From Rhodoferax sp. (GTDB lineage Bacteria > Pseudomonadota > Gammaproteobacteria > Burkholderiales > Burkholderiaceae_C): a stretch of DNA of 64,000 nucleotides. Within the stretch, counting starts at the first letter, position 1. The number at the start of each line of letters is the position of its first letter. The position numbers and the translations under genes are program-made. Below the pieces are notes generated by a model. It worked only from the letters and a program-made list of their open reading frames with translations. It was not told the DNA's origin and did no database searches. The stretch spans positions 1-64,000 of the forward strand of contig VMTC01000123.1 in NCBI GenBank assembly GCA_013791765.1, given 5' to 3'. Shown one piece after another: positions 26,841 to 36,513 of the stretch.

Positions 26841-27365
26841 CTACAAATCGGCCAGGGGGACGCCCGCGGCATTTTCATCGGCCTTGAGCAGGGCGATCAA
26901 CTCGCCCAGATCCTGATCGAGCCGCAGCAAGCTGGCCGCCGGGAGTTGCTGCAGGGCGCCCGGCAGAACGCCCTCAAACGGTCCTGGCACCAGGCTCAAG
27001 ATAGCCAAGCCAGCGGGCAGAATCTGAAGTTCGACCTGACGGCGGTCAGCGCTGGCCTTGCCCATGCTGATCAGCGCCTTGCGCAGCAGCAGCTTGACCA
27101 GATTGCTCGCGGTGGATTGATGAATGTCCATGCCCTTTGCCAGTGCGCCAACGCCAATGCCGGGGTGATCCCGAATGACATTCAAGGCCCACACCTGCGC
27201 TCCACCCAGGCCCGCCTGCTTTTCGATGGCCTGAAAATGAGCGCGCACGGCGTTGAAAACCACGCGAAAGCGCCGCAGCACCCGAGCAGGGCTGGTTCGG
27301 TTGTCGTTGTCGAGCGTGTCAAGAGGCATGTCGGGCTCTGGGGCAAGAGAGGGGGTAGGGGGCAT
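26841..27365 (-). CDS. MarR-family transcriptional regulator
   Basis: The 174-residue protein has a winged helix-turn-helix of MarR type: an N-terminal dimer helix (RVLRRFRVVFNAVRAHFQ), then VWALNVIRDHPGIGVGALAK, the recognition segment MDIHQSTASNLVKLLLRK and the wing SADRRQVELQI. It follows the DapB-like gene by 13 bp on the same strand and is probably cotranscribed. The inverted repeat at 28199-28215, between that operon and the divergent channel gene, is a candidate binding site. The effector is unknown. Confidence 0.85.
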   Translation of the reverse strand: MPPTPSLAPEPDMPLDTLDNDNRTSPARVLRRFRVVFNAVRAHFQAIEKQAGLGGAQVWALNVIRDHPGIGVGALAKGMDIHQSTASNLVKLLLRKALISMGKASADRRQVELQILPAGLAILSLVPGPFEGVLPGALQQLPAASLLRLDQDLGELIALLKADENAAGVPLADL

Positions 27366-27378
27366 GATGGTCGCATTT

Positions 27379-28125
27379 TCAGGCCTGGGCGAGTTGGCTG
27401 CTCATTTTTTTCATCAACAGATCGTCAAAAGTATAGAAACCCTTGCTGCAACCGGCCAGTTCAGTCAGGGCAAAGGCGGCCCCGGTGCCGAAGGCCTTGC
27501 GCTCAATCGAGTTATGAATAATGCGCAGCGTCTGGTATGGAAAGCCAAAAATGACCTCATGGTGACCGACGATGCCACCGAGCCTGAGCGATGTGATGCG
27601 GTCGTTGTCGATATCCAGGCTGTCCGCTATTTTGCGGGCCGTGCCAGAGATTTCCGGCTTGCCTCGAAAATGTTGCTCCAGAATTTCAACATCGGCAAAA
27701 GGTGCGATCGTGCGCAGCAGCTTCGCTGCCAGGATCAGGAAGTTGATGCCCAAGGTCATATTGGGTGAGCACAGGACCCGCGTGTCGGCCCCCAGACTGC
27801 GCATAAAGGCAAGCTCGTTGTCACCGTAGGACGAGATGGCGCTGACCAGCATCAACTGACGCCGGCGCACCTCTTCGCCATAGACCGTGACCGCAGCAGA
27901 GTTTGAAAAATCGATCAAGGCGTCCACCGGATGTGCATCAAGCCAGTCACCCAGGGCCACCTGGTCCAGACCAATGATCGGAATGACGCTGTCCTGCAAG
28001 GTTTCTGCCGGTTTCGATGCGGTGCGCCGTGCGATCCAGCACAGGTCCAAGCGCGGATCGTCGCACAGCACTTGTGCAACTGCCTGGCCTGCTTTGCCAT
28101 AGCCCATGAGTCCCACTTTGATCAT
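27379..28125 (-). CDS. Divergent dihydrodipicolinate reductase-like protein
   Basis: The 248-residue protein follows the DapB plan: an NAD(P) fold with VGLMGYGKAGQAVAQVL, ALIDFSNSAAV, SPNMTLGINFLI, then the C-terminal substrate domain. The catalytic region reads EQHFRGKPEISGTARKIAD, where true DapB has E-x-HH-x-x-K-x-DAPSGTA. The second His is Phe and the APSGT loop is changed. The protein may therefore not make tetrahydrodipicolinate and could be a paralogue of other specificity. It lies in an operon with a MarR regulator, which also argues against a housekeeping role. Confidence 0.7.
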   Translation of the reverse strand: MIKVGLMGYGKAGQAVAQVLCDDPRLDLCWIARRTASKPAETLQDSVIPIIGLDQVALGDWLDAHPVDALIDFSNSAAVTVYGEEVRRRQLMLVSAISSYGDNELAFMRSLGADTRVLCSPNMTLGINFLILAAKLLRTIAPFADVEILEQHFRGKPEISGTARKIADSLDIDNDRITSLRLGGIVGHHEVIFGFPYQTLRIIHNSIERKAFGTGAAFALTELAGCSKGFYTFDDLLMKKMSSQLAQA

Positions 28126-28198
28126 GACTGCCTCCTATTTTTGCCAATGTTGCTGCCGCGAAAGAACCTTCAGGTCTGCGCTTGAACTAATATAACAA

Positions 28199-28215
28199 AT
28201 TGCATTTGTTGCAAT
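28199..28215. promoter_or_regulatory. Inverted repeat ATTGCA-N5-TGCAAT, candidate MarR operator
   Basis: ATTGCA-TTTGT-TGCAAT is a perfect 6-bp inverted repeat centred in the 155-bp gap between the DapB-like/MarR operon (start 28125) and the ClC gene (start 28281). Such palindromes are typical of MarR operators. Binding by the nearby MarR protein is inferred. Confidence 0.45.
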
Positions 28216-28280
28216 GCATTCTGAGAGAATCAATTTTTTCATCTATGGTGCGACACCATCAGTCACCCCCTAAGGCAGTC

Positions 28281-29627
28281 ATGCAAACGCGTTTCCCCGT
28301 TTTTTATGCGATCCGGCAAGAACTTTACGACTGGCGTTTGTGGACCGGGCGCGCCGTGGTGTTGGCGTTCGCCGCGCTGGCAGGCTTGGTTGTTGTGGGC
28401 TTTACCTGGCTGACGGAGCAGGCCTTTGCCCAATTTCTGTGGCTAAAGAGCTCGTACTGGTGGAGCCCGCTGTTGTGGACGCCGCTGTCCACAGTGGCCA
28501 TTGTCTGGCTGATGCGGCGCTACGCCATTGGCGCTACCGGGTCGGGCATTCCGCAGGTCATGGCGGCGCTGTCGCCCGAAGTGAGCCGGGAACATGTAGG
28601 CCTGTATGTGTCGGTGCGTTTGACTATCGCCAAAATACTGTTGGCCAGTTGGGGCTTTCTGGCTGGTTTGTCGCTGGGGCGCGAGGGACCGTCCGTGCAG
28701 ATTGCCGCAGGTGTGATGCGCCACGCCAGGCGCTGGCTGCCGGTGCAGTCGCAAGTATCGGCCCAGGGTTTGATGATGGCAGGTGGCGCCGCGGGTATTG
28801 CGGCCGCCTTCAACACCCCGCTCGCGGGCGTGATGTTCGCCATTGAGGAGCTCTCCCGACAGTCACCGCACCGCAGCAACGGCTTGCTGCTGGCAGCCAT
28901 TGTGCTGGGCGGCATGATGGCCGTTTCGGTCAACGGCAACGCCACCTACTTTGGCGTGATCCGGGTGGAAAACCTGAACATGGCGCTGTTGCTGCCCGGC
29001 CTGCTGGTCGCGGTCAGCTGTGGTTTGGCCGGCGGCCTGTTTGCCCGCTTGGTGGTGCTGTCGTTGTCGGGACAATCCAACGACTGGTTCAGTCGGTTGC
29101 GAGTGCGTTCGCCCTTGCGTTTTGCAGCCGCTTGTGGCCTGGCGGTGGCACTGTTGGGCCTGGCCAGCCACGGTGCAACTTATGGCAGTGGTTACGACTA
29201 CACCCGTGAGATGCTGGAGGGCAACGCCACTGAATCGCCTTTTTATGTGTTGCTCAAATTTGTGGCCACCTGGATCACCACCTGGGCGGGGGTGCCGGCC
29301 GGGATTTTTGCGCCGTCACTGGCCATTGGCGGTGCCTTGGGCAACGACATTGCCCAGTTGACTTCCTATGCCAACGCCCCCACATTGATGGCCTTGGGCA
29401 TGGCCGCTTTCCTGGCCGCTGTCACGCAAGCCCCGATGACGGCCTTCATCATCGTGATGGAAATGGTAGACGGCCACGCGCTGGTGCTGAGCTTGATGGC
29501 CAGTGCGCTGGTTGCCAGCGGTGTTTCGCGTTTGATCAGTGCGCCGTTTTATACATCGCTGGCGCAGTTGCAATTGCAGCGCTTGCCGCTGCGCAATGAT
29601 CAAAAAAAGAGCCCCGAAGGGCTCTAA
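28281..29627 (+). CDS. ClC-family chloride channel/transporter
   Basis: The 448-residue inner-membrane protein is a ClC chloride channel or Cl-/H+ exchanger. The anion-selectivity motifs are visible: GSGIPQV, GREGPSVQIAAGVM and GVPAGIFAPSLAIGGALG. Glu in GREGP is the gating Glu. About ten to twelve hydrophobic helices span residues 20-425. The conserved Tyr region near the C-terminus is followed by a short tail without CBS domains. The start at 28281 is preferred because of AAGG six bases upstream; ATG 28245 is also possible. It is divergent from the MarR/DapB-like operon and ends in a hairpin that overlaps its stop codon. Confidence 0.9.
   Translation: MQTRFPVFYAIRQELYDWRLWTGRAVVLAFAALAGLVVVGFTWLTEQAFAQFLWLKSSYWWSPLLWTPLSTVAIVWLMRRYAIGATGSGIPQVMAALSPEVSREHVGLYVSVRLTIAKILLASWGFLAGLSLGREGPSVQIAAGVMRHARRWLPVQSQVSAQGLMMAGGAAGIAAAFNTPLAGVMFAIEELSRQSPHRSNGLLLAAIVLGGMMAVSVNGNATYFGVIRVENLNMALLLPGLLVAVSCGLAGGLFARLVVLSLSGQSNDWFSRLRVRSPLRFAAACGLAVALLGLASHGATYGSGYDYTREMLEGNATESPFYVLLKFVATWITTWAGVPAGIFAPSLAIGGALGNDIAQLTSYANAPTLMALGMAAFLAAVTQAPMTAFIIVMEMVDGHALVLSLMASALVASGVSRLISAPFYTSLAQLQLQRLPLRNDQKKSPEGL
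29608..29625 (+). terminator. Hairpin terminator overlapping the ClC stop codon
   Basis: AGAGCCC-CGAA-GGGCTCT is a perfect 7-bp stem with a tetraloop. The gene's TAA (29625-29627) begins at its last base. An A-run lies before it and only a weak T-rich stretch follows, so it could work in either direction. Confidence 0.65.
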
Positions 29628-29787
29628 ACTCGTTTTGTTGACCTTGCTGCTTAAAACGAGATCAACACGCCATTGTATTTGATCAAATGCAATTGGCGGC
29701 TTAGGGTTTTTAGTGTTTTTTCGATGTGGCTGGCAAGACCTGATCACCTGAGGCGGCATCTCCATTGTTGCTTTAAGTATTAATTTG

Positions 29788-29841
29788 ATAGCTAGATAAG
29801 CAATGTATATGTGGGCTAGAGGCCAATTTGATCTATAAAAT
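29788..29841 (+). repeat. Dispersed ~52-bp repeat, copy B
   Basis: ATAGCTAGATAAGCAATG leads to GTGGGCTAGAGGCCAATTTG and ATAAAAT. It matches copies A and C at both ends and in the GGGCTAGAG core. It lies in the 288-bp gap between the ClC gene and rmuC. Confidence 0.6.
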
Positions 29842-29915
29842 GGCGCAATATGCGGCATGGCCGTCGTGCCGTGTGGGCTTTTCCACAAAATAATTTCCAT
29901 GGAGAATTTTGAAGC

Positions 29916-31316
29916 GTGAATGAATTGCTACTGTGGGCCATTCTGGCCGTGGGCGTGCTCAGTGCCGGCTTGCTGATTTGGGTTGTTCTGCAGCGCAGCG
30001 CAGTGCGTGACCAGGCCGAGAAGGAGCAGCTGTCGCGCCAGGCGGCACAGCAGGCGCTCTTGGCATTGGTCACGGGTAGCTCTGAGCGCCTGGAGCGCGA
30101 GTTGCGCCGCGAGATCAGCGACTCAGCCCGGGGCGGACGCCAGGAACTCACCCACAACCTGGCCACCTTTCAGCAAACGCTGGTGGAGCAGGGCGCGCAG
30201 GCCACTCGCACGCAAAACAGCCAAATTGACGCCTTCGGCCAGCAGTTGGCCCTGCTGCAAAAGACGCTGTCGGACACTTTGATAACGCAGCTCTCCGGTG
30301 TGAGTGAGTCGAACGCGCGGCGCCTGAATGAAATTCGTGAGACGCTGGAGAAGCAATTGGCGCAGTTGCAAGTCAGCAACGCAGCCAAGCTCGACGAAAT
30401 GCGCGCCACGGTCGATGAAAAGCTGCAAAGCACGCTGCAAACCCGGCTCGGTGAGAGCTTTAAGCAAGTAGCGGACCGGCTCGAGCAGGTGCACAAGGGT
30501 CTGGGTGAGATGCAGACGCTGGCCCAGGGGGTGGGCGACCTCAAACACCTGCTGACCAACGTCAAGACCCGGGGCATTTTTGGCGAGGCCCAACTGGCCT
30601 CGCTGCTGGAACAGGTGCTGGTGGTTGACCAGTACGCGGCCCAGGTGGCGACCCGGCCGGGCAGCAAGAATGTGGTCGACTTCGCCATCAAGCTGCCGGG
30701 CACGTCCAGCCATGGTGACCCGCTGTGGCTACCGATTGACGCCAAGTTTCCCAACGAAGACTACGAACGCCTGCTCGATGCGCAGGGCAGGGCGGATGTG
30801 CTTGGGGCCGAAGCCGCCGGCAAGGCGCTGGAGTTGCGCATCCGGTTGGAGGCCAAATCGATTGCCGACAAATACGTCGAACCGCCGCATACCACCGATT
30901 TCGCCATCCTCTTTTTGCCCACTGAGGGCTTGTACGCCGAAGTGCTGCGCCGACCCGGCCTGATGCAGGCGCTGCAGCGCGAGCACCGCATCACGCTGGC
31001 CGGGCCGACCACGCTGCTGGCAATGTTGAGTTCCCTGCAGATGGGTTTTCGCACGCTGGCGCTGGAAAAGCGCTCCAGCGAGGTGTGGCAGGTGCTGGGC
31101 GCCGTCAAGACTGAATTTGGCAAGTTTGGGGACGTGCTGGCCAAAGTCAAGTCGCAAACCGAGACCGTGCTCAAAACGCTCGACAGTGCCCAGACCCGCA
31201 GCCGCGCCATGGGCCGGGCCTTGAAACAGGTTGAGGCGCTGCCAGAGCCCCAGGTGCCCACGCTGATCTTGATCGACCCCGACGTGGACCGTGATGCAGC
31301 GCTGGATCAGGTGTGA
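29916..31316 (+). CDS. rmuC: RmuC-family DNA recombination protein
   Basis: RmuC proteins limit recombination at inverted repeats and carry a nuclease-like domain of uncertain activity. The 466-residue protein starts with one membrane helix (LLLWAILAVGVLSAGLLIWVV, residues about 4-24). A long coiled coil (about 30-190) follows, then the RmuC domain with GIFGEAQLASLLEQVL, LPIDAKFPNEDYERLL, FLPTEGLYAEVLRRPGL and ITLAGPTTLLAMLSSLQMG. GGAG before ATG 29916 supports the start. It stands alone on this strand. The C-terminus is Asp-rich. Confidence 0.92.
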   Translation: MNELLLWAILAVGVLSAGLLIWVVLQRSAVRDQAEKEQLSRQAAQQALLALVTGSSERLERELRREISDSARGGRQELTHNLATFQQTLVEQGAQATRTQNSQIDAFGQQLALLQKTLSDTLITQLSGVSESNARRLNEIRETLEKQLAQLQVSNAAKLDEMRATVDEKLQSTLQTRLGESFKQVADRLEQVHKGLGEMQTLAQGVGDLKHLLTNVKTRGIFGEAQLASLLEQVLVVDQYAAQVATRPGSKNVVDFAIKLPGTSSHGDPLWLPIDAKFPNEDYERLLDAQGRADVLGAEAAGKALELRIRLEAKSIADKYVEPPHTTDFAILFLPTEGLYAEVLRRPGLMQALQREHRITLAGPTTLLAMLSSLQMGFRTLALEKRSSEVWQVLGAVKTEFGKFGDVLAKVKSQTETVLKTLDSAQTRSRAMGRALKQVEALPEPQVPTLILIDPDVDRDAALDQV

Positions 31317-31458
31317 GATCGGCCACAGCCAGTGGCGCGCTCGGCCTGGTCGGACTGGTGCGCCTGATCGGCAGCCATTTGTGTGCTGGTGGGGGTGTCG
31401 GTGGTGTTCTGGGCTGGGGGTCTCGCCGTGGGCGCCGGTGCCAGGGCAGCCTGGAATC

Positions 31459-32151
31459 TCAAACTGAGTTGACTGCCTGCATTTCACCCGAGCTTAAAAC
31501 GCGCGTGCCGCGTTCAGTGGCGTGCATGGCGCTGAGCATGGCGCGCGCCACTTGCGTGGCCGCCACCGGTCGGTAGTTGGCAGGAATCAAGGGTTTGAAT
31601 AGCGTCATCGCCATCAGACCCAGTTTCTCAGCCGGACGGGCGGCTTGCGCCAGGGCGTCGCGGTCGCCGCTCAGCAGCGACGGCCGGGCAATGACCAACA
31701 CCGGATAACCCAGTTGGCTGACGGCTTGCTCCATCTCGCCCTTGACGCGGTTGTAGAACACCTTGGATGCCGGATTGGCACCCAGGGCGCTGACAACAGC
31801 TAATTTTGTAGCACCCAAGGCTTTAGCGACGCGGGCTAGCGCCACAATAGCCTCAAAATCAAGTGCGCGAAAAGCGGCTTGGCTACCCGCTACTTTGAGC
31901 GTGGTTCCGAGTGCAATAAAGACCTCGTCCACATGATCGATGCCTGCCAGCGCAGACAGCGTGGCGAAATCCGCCACGTGACTGAACAGCTTGGGGTGTT
32001 GGCGTGTTAGCGCCCTGCGGCCCACGCAGTGGACCGCCGTATAACGCTTATCGGTTAAAAGAGCCGCGAGAACTGCCTGGCCCACGAGACCCGTTGCCCC
32101 CGCCAGCAAAGCCACCCGCGCCGCCGCCGGAGCGACCACCTGATCCTGCAT
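31459..32151 (-). CDS. NAD(P)-binding (NmrA/HTATIP2-like) oxidoreductase
   Basis: The 230-residue protein has a Rossmann fold of the atypical short-chain/NAD(P)H-binding type, with the dinucleotide motif [14 protein letters not shown] and a CVGRR basic pair. [20 protein letters not shown] and [20 protein letters not shown] with YNRVKGEME give a Ser-Tyr-Lys-like active area. The ATG at 32151 is preceded by GGAGG five bases away, a strong ribosome site. That start lies inside the 3' end of rhlE, so the two genes overlap by 104 bp in different frames. Its substrate is unknown. Confidence 0.82.
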   Translation of the reverse strand: MQDQVVAPAAARVALLAGATGLVGQAVLAALLTDKRYTAVHCVGRRALTRQHPKLFSHVADFATLSALAGIDHVDEVFIALGTTLKVAGSQAAFRALDFEAIVALARVAKALGATKLAVVSALGANPASKVFYNRVKGEMEQAVSQLGYPVLVIARPSLLSGDRDALAQAARPAEKLGLMAMTLFKPLIPANYRPVAATQVARAMLSAMHATERGTRVLSSGEMQAVNSV

Positions 32152-33847
32152 AAGAGCCTCCGGTGCGGTTGCCACCGCCAAAACCACCGCCACCACGGCG
32201 CGCGCCGCGTTCGGCCATCATGTCGACACTGGTACGCATCGGATCGGGTTGACCCGAAGGCGCGCGTGAAGGTGCCGCGTTGCCGCCGCCGTAACCACCC
32301 CCATTGCCGCCTGCGTTGCCCCCGCGTCCTTGTGACGGGCGCTGGCCCGGGCTGCGCACGGCCTGTTCGGCGGCTGTTGCGTGACTGCGCGGTTCCGTGG
32401 AAGCGTAATCGCGCGGCTCAGCTGAGCGCTCTGCACCGCCATTGCCACCCCGGCCACCACCGGTGCCGCTGCGGCCGCCACCGCCACCGCCACCGCCACC
32501 GCTTCGGCCACCACCGGCGCCGCTGCGTCCACCGGCACGGCCACCGCGCTCAGCCTGCGGTCCCTTGCTCTCGCGCACGCGCTGCAGCATTTCGGTGCGA
32601 GCGTTGCGGGCCGCTGCCTGCATGACATCGCGGCTGGGCGGTTTGCCCGCGCCACCCCAGATGGTCTGGCGACCCATGGCGATGGGCTCGGCCTGCTCGC
32701 CGGGCTCGGGCATGAAGCCTTCGATGATCTTGACTTCAATATCCTGTTTGGTAAAGCGCTCAATCGCCTGCATGAAGCCTTCTTCGTCCAGACACACCAG
32801 ATTGACGGCCGCGCCATCGGCGCCGGCGCGGCCGGTGCGGCCAATGCGGTGCACGTAGTCTTCGCAGACGTTGGGGATGTCGTAGTTCACGACATGCGGC
32901 AGGTCATCAATATCAATGCCGCGCGCGGCAATGTCGGTGGCAACAAGAGCGCGGATGTCGCCGCTCTTGAAGCCGGCCAGTGCCTGGGTGCGTGCTGCCT
33001 GGCTTTTGTTGCCGTGCAGAGCCATGGCATTGATGCCGTTCTTGGTCAGAAATTCGGCCACATTGTTGGCGCCAAATTTGGTACGGGTGAACACCAGCAC
33101 CTGGCTCCAGTTGTGTTCCTGGATGATGTGCGCCAGCAGCGCTTTCTTTTTGCCGCGACCGACCGGGTGAATCAATTGCGTGATGCGCTGCACCGTGGTG
33201 TTGCGCGGCGTCACTTGAATTGTGAGCGGGCTCTTGAGCAGCGTGGCGGCGAGGTCGCGAATTTCTTCACTGAAAGTGGCCGAAAACAGCAGGCTTTGCT
33301 TTTCTTTGGGCACCACGGCAAGGACCTTTTTGACGTCATGGATGAAACCCATGTCGAGCATGCGGTCGGCTTCGTCGAGCACTAGCATCTGCACCTGGCC
33401 CAAATCGAGCACGCCTTGCTGCAGCAGGTCCAACAAGCGGCCCGGAGTGGCCACCAGAATGTCCACGCCTTTCTTGACGCGGCTGATCTGGGGGTTCATG
33501 CCGACGCCGCCAAAAATGACGGCTGAGCTCAGCTCGAGGTATTTGCCGTAAGTCTGAACGGCTTCTTCGACCTGCGCGGCGAGTTCACGCGTGGGAGTCA
33601 GGACGAGAGCCCGAATGCCCAGGCCGCCGAACTTGTTGCGCGGTGCTTCGCTTTGGCTCAACTTGTGCAGCATCGGCAGCACAAAGGCGGCGGTCTTGCC
33701 GGTTCCGGTCTGGGCGCCGCCGAGCAGATCGTGCCCGTCAAGCACAGAAGGAATGGCTTGGGCCTGAATCGGCGTGGGGGTCTCGTAGCCTTGCTCAAGC
33801 ACGGCTTTGATAATGGCCGGAGCCAAGTTTAGTTCTTCAAATTTCAT
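32048..33847 (-). CDS. rhlE: DEAD-box RNA helicase, RhlE-like
   Basis: The 599-residue ATP-dependent RNA helicase remodels RNA in ribosome assembly or mRNA decay. The Q motif region ([26 protein letters not shown]), Walker [13 protein letters not shown] in [17 protein letters not shown], and [10 protein letters not shown] are all present over residues 1-370. From about residue 440 the tail is low-complexity Gly/Arg/Ser (RGG-like), as in RhlE. The long GGN-repeat DNA (complement around 32440-32520) encodes this tail. The last 104 bases also encode the start of the next gene in another frame. Confidence 0.9.
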   Translation of the reverse strand: MKFEELNLAPAIIKAVLEQGYETPTPIQAQAIPSVLDGHDLLGGAQTGTGKTAAFVLPMLHKLSQSEAPRNKFGGLGIRALVLTPTRELAAQVEEAVQTYGKYLELSSAVIFGGVGMNPQISRVKKGVDILVATPGRLLDLLQQGVLDLGQVQMLVLDEADRMLDMGFIHDVKKVLAVVPKEKQSLLFSATFSEEIRDLAATLLKSPLTIQVTPRNTTVQRITQLIHPVGRGKKKALLAHIIQEHNWSQVLVFTRTKFGANNVAEFLTKNGINAMALHGNKSQAARTQALAGFKSGDIRALVATDIAARGIDIDDLPHVVNYDIPNVCEDYVHRIGRTGRAGADGAAVNLVCLDEEGFMQAIERFTKQDIEVKIIEGFMPEPGEQAEPIAMGRQTIWGGAGKPPSRDVMQAAARNARTEMLQRVRESKGPQAERGGRAGGRSGAGGGRSGGGGGGGGGRSGTGGGRGGNGGAERSAEPRDYASTEPRSHATAAEQAVRSPGQRPSQGRGGNAGGNGGGYGGGNAAPSRAPSGQPDPMRTSVDMMAERGARRGGGGFGGGNRTGGSYAGSGGRSGGGAGGFAGGGNGSRGPGSSRGSFNR

Positions 33848-34221
33848 GGTTTGGCGCCTATCCTGGGCGCTGTGGCATCGGCCTGCTCGGTGCTTGAGGC
33901 ACTGAATCAGTCAAAGGCAGATGGGGTACAAAGGGTGAACGTTTGCGCGAGGCTCTGGTTCCCAGCAAGTTGCTGGCGTGGCGGGCAACTGACGCTCCGC
34001 AACTGGGCCTATTGTCGCATGGTCTGAGCCATTCACCCAAGGCCTCAAGGAATTCACTGGTTTGCCCAGAGCTGGCCGATAGCCCTGGCTCTTGAGAGTA
34101 GGCATGATGATTGTCAAAATGGACCGATTCGAAACAATCTGTTAGCAGGGCAAGCCGCACTTGGTGGCAGCGCGGAGAATCGAGTCGACGGATTGAATTT
34201 GCAATAGGGAAGGCGTTTTTG
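33848..34221. other. Divergent promoter gap of 374 bp, no gene
   Basis: The gap lies between rhlE (minus) and the DUF1631 gene (plus). No coding frame with support was found. It should contain both promoters, but no clear -35/-10 pair was assigned. Confidence 0.4.
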
Positions 34222-36435
34222 ATGAAAAAAATTTTGCGTCGACAAACCAGCATGGTGCACGATCAGTCCGGCAGTCGTCCCAGCCTGCAGGACTGTCTGG
34301 AGGCCGTGCTGATGCAGTCCGACAACCTTATAGAAGAAGTTTTGGAAGGCCTGGCAAAAGCAGCCGCGCCCAGCGAAGTCAAACGCTCTTACGGCGGCTC
34401 CTTCCCGGTCAGCAAGGCCGTGGCAGATTTGCTGTTGATGCAGGCCGATTCCATTAAAGCGACATTCAAGGCGCAGTTGCGGCTGGGTTTGTTCAACATG
34501 GGCTCGCAACATTTGGGCGAGCAGCCATCGCTGCGCTTTGACGATTTGCAGCAACTCGACGCCCAAAAAATCGATGCCAGCATTGAATTTGCCATGGCGC
34601 AACAGGAGGTGCTGCGCTGTGTCGATGACCTGCTGCCCGCCCTGGACGCAATCGTCAGCAGTTTGCTGGGCTGGATTACGGTTCAGCCGCAGCTCAATCC
34701 GCTCAAGCCCGAAGTCTTTGTCCAAGTCTTGCAAGCCAGCCTGGCCGAGCATGCGCCCGGCGAGCGAGCCCGCGCAGCCCTCATCACGCCTGCCGCCGGT
34801 TTATTGGGGGTGGGCCTGCGTCGGCTTTACCGTGAAGTGTGCAACTGGTTGCGATCACAGGGCATCGAGCCGGCTTCTGCGGTGGGCGCATTGCAGGGAG
34901 CCCACGCAGCGAAAGGCAAAGGTGGCGAAAACGCGGTCTCACGTGCGCTGGTGACGCTTGATAAGCTGCGCAAGCTCCTCTCCGGTGAACTTGGCAGTGG
35001 GCAAGGCAATGTGGTTGGCCAGGATTTTTTGCACACGGTGCCCGCTTGCTACGACGCGCTGGAAGACTTGAAACTGATCGAACCCATGATGAAGCGTCTG
35101 GCGCAACGCGCCAACTTGCCCGTGGTCGCAAGCGCGCCGGTGGAGGCTGCTGCGCAGCCGGTGTCGCGGGAGCCGACCCAGGGCAAGCAGTTGGGCAAGC
35201 AGTTGGGAGCCGAAGTGGTGCGCCTCATGCTGGATAACCTGATGCAAGACGAGCGACTGTTGCGAGAAGTGCGCGCGCTCATCAAGACGCTGGAGCCGGT
35301 GCTGCTGGCGCTCTCGGATGCCGATCCCCGGTTTTTCAGTGAAAGACAGCATCCGGCGCGCCAGTTTTTGGACCGGGTGACGCACCGCAGTCTGGGCTAC
35401 ACCTCTGAAAATGACGAGGGCTTTTCACGCTTCCTGGGTTCCATTTCAGAATCGGTGAAAGCTTTGAGTGGTGGCGACGGCGACGCTGCTGCGTTTGGGC
35501 AAGCGCTGCGTCAACTCGATGCCGGTTGGGCGCTGGAAGAGGTGACTCAGCGCCAGCAACAAGAAGAGGCAGCCCGTGCCTTGCTGCACGTCGAGCAAAG
35601 AAACCTGCTGGCGCAGCGCTTGGCCGACGAGTTTTCGCAGCAGCAAAAGGACAAGAAAATCCCTGAAATGGTGAGCGCATTTCTGCGTGGACCCTGGGCC
35701 CAAGTGGTCGCAGAGTCGCAGTTGGGTTGTGCCAATGGCAGCGCTGATTCTGCGGGTTACCTGGCCCTGGTGGATGACCTGCTTTGGAGTGTTCAACCTC
35801 AGTTGACGCGGCGCAATCGAGTCCGTTTGGTGGAGTTGGTGCCCAACTTGCTGGTCAAGTTGCGCCATGGCTTGCAGCTGATCGGGTATCCTGAGGAACG
35901 TATTCCGGTCTTGTTTGACGCCTTGATCACGCTGCACGAGATGGCATTTGAGGGCCGCCGCCTGGCACCGCTTGCCATTGCAGCGCAGCCGGCAGCGCGG
36001 GCCATTGGCGAACTATTGGTGCAGGACAACTTGATGGATTTGCCTGAACTTTCGGATGAAGAGGGCTTCTGGGTTGCCGATGACGAGACCCAGGAATCGG
36101 GTTATGTGATGACCGACGCTCAAGCTCAGGCAGGCGTCGACGTTCAGCGCCCCTGGTCGGCGGGGGAGCTCAACCCAGGGGCTTGGGTGGAGTTGATTGT
36201 GGATGATGTTTGGCTGCGTGCGCAGTTGACCTGGGCCAGTCCGCACCGGACTCTTTTTATGTTCATTTCTCGTGGTGGGGTGGCGCATTCAATGTCGCGT
36301 CGCTCCATGGAGCGTCTGCGCATGAACGGCCGGATCCGCTTGATCTCCGATGGACATGTGCTGGACAATGCGCTTGACGCAGTGGCTCAGACGGCCCTGC
36401 AAAATGAGCTGGGTTGGGCGCATAAACAGCCTTGA
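34222..36435 (+). CDS. DUF1631 family protein
   Basis: The 737-residue protein matches the DUF1631 family, common in beta- and gammaproteobacteria and of unknown function. It is helical over most of its length. The C-terminal ~90 residues form a conserved PilZ-like beta region (LNPGAWVELIVDDVWLRAQL, TLFMFISRGGVAHSMSRRSM), suggesting regulation by cyclic di-GMP or a related signal. There is no membrane segment. GGGAAGG eight bases before ATG 34222 fixes the start; the frame is open upstream but without homology. Members are sometimes misnamed thymidine phosphorylase. ettA follows 78 bp downstream. Confidence 0.8.
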   Translation: MKKILRRQTSMVHDQSGSRPSLQDCLEAVLMQSDNLIEEVLEGLAKAAAPSEVKRSYGGSFPVSKAVADLLLMQADSIKATFKAQLRLGLFNMGSQHLGEQPSLRFDDLQQLDAQKIDASIEFAMAQQEVLRCVDDLLPALDAIVSSLLGWITVQPQLNPLKPEVFVQVLQASLAEHAPGERARAALITPAAGLLGVGLRRLYREVCNWLRSQGIEPASAVGALQGAHAAKGKGGENAVSRALVTLDKLRKLLSGELGSGQGNVVGQDFLHTVPACYDALEDLKLIEPMMKRLAQRANLPVVASAPVEAAAQPVSREPTQGKQLGKQLGAEVVRLMLDNLMQDERLLREVRALIKTLEPVLLALSDADPRFFSERQHPARQFLDRVTHRSLGYTSENDEGFSRFLGSISESVKALSGGDGDAAAFGQALRQLDAGWALEEVTQRQQQEEAARALLHVEQRNLLAQRLADEFSQQQKDKKIPEMVSAFLRGPWAQVVAESQLGCANGSADSAGYLALVDDLLWSVQPQLTRRNRVRLVELVPNLLVKLRHGLQLIGYPEERIPVLFDALITLHEMAFEGRRLAPLAIAAQPAARAIGELLVQDNLMDLPELSDEEGFWVADDETQESGYVMTDAQAQAGVDVQRPWSAGELNPGAWVELIVDDVWLRAQLTWASPHRTLFMFISRGGVAHSMSRRSMERLRMNGRIRLISDGHVLDNALDAVAQTALQNELGWAHKQP

Positions 36436-36513
36436 TCCAGGCGGGCTGCGCCGGGCTCTCGGGCGAAGCGTCGATAATGTCAGGTTTCCATTTAGAAATA
36501 CCCCGCACGACCC

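Noticed and set aside
31797-31865. GCGGGCTAG-containing stretch inside the NAD(P)-binding gene that resembles the dispersed repeats
   Set aside because: The encoded protein is continuous and conserved-looking there, so similarity may be chance; it lacks the full spacing of the four intergenic copies.
32440-32520. Dense CCACCGCCA-type repeats that could be a tandem repeat locus
   Set aside because: They encode the Gly-rich RGG-like tail of RhlE on the minus strand.
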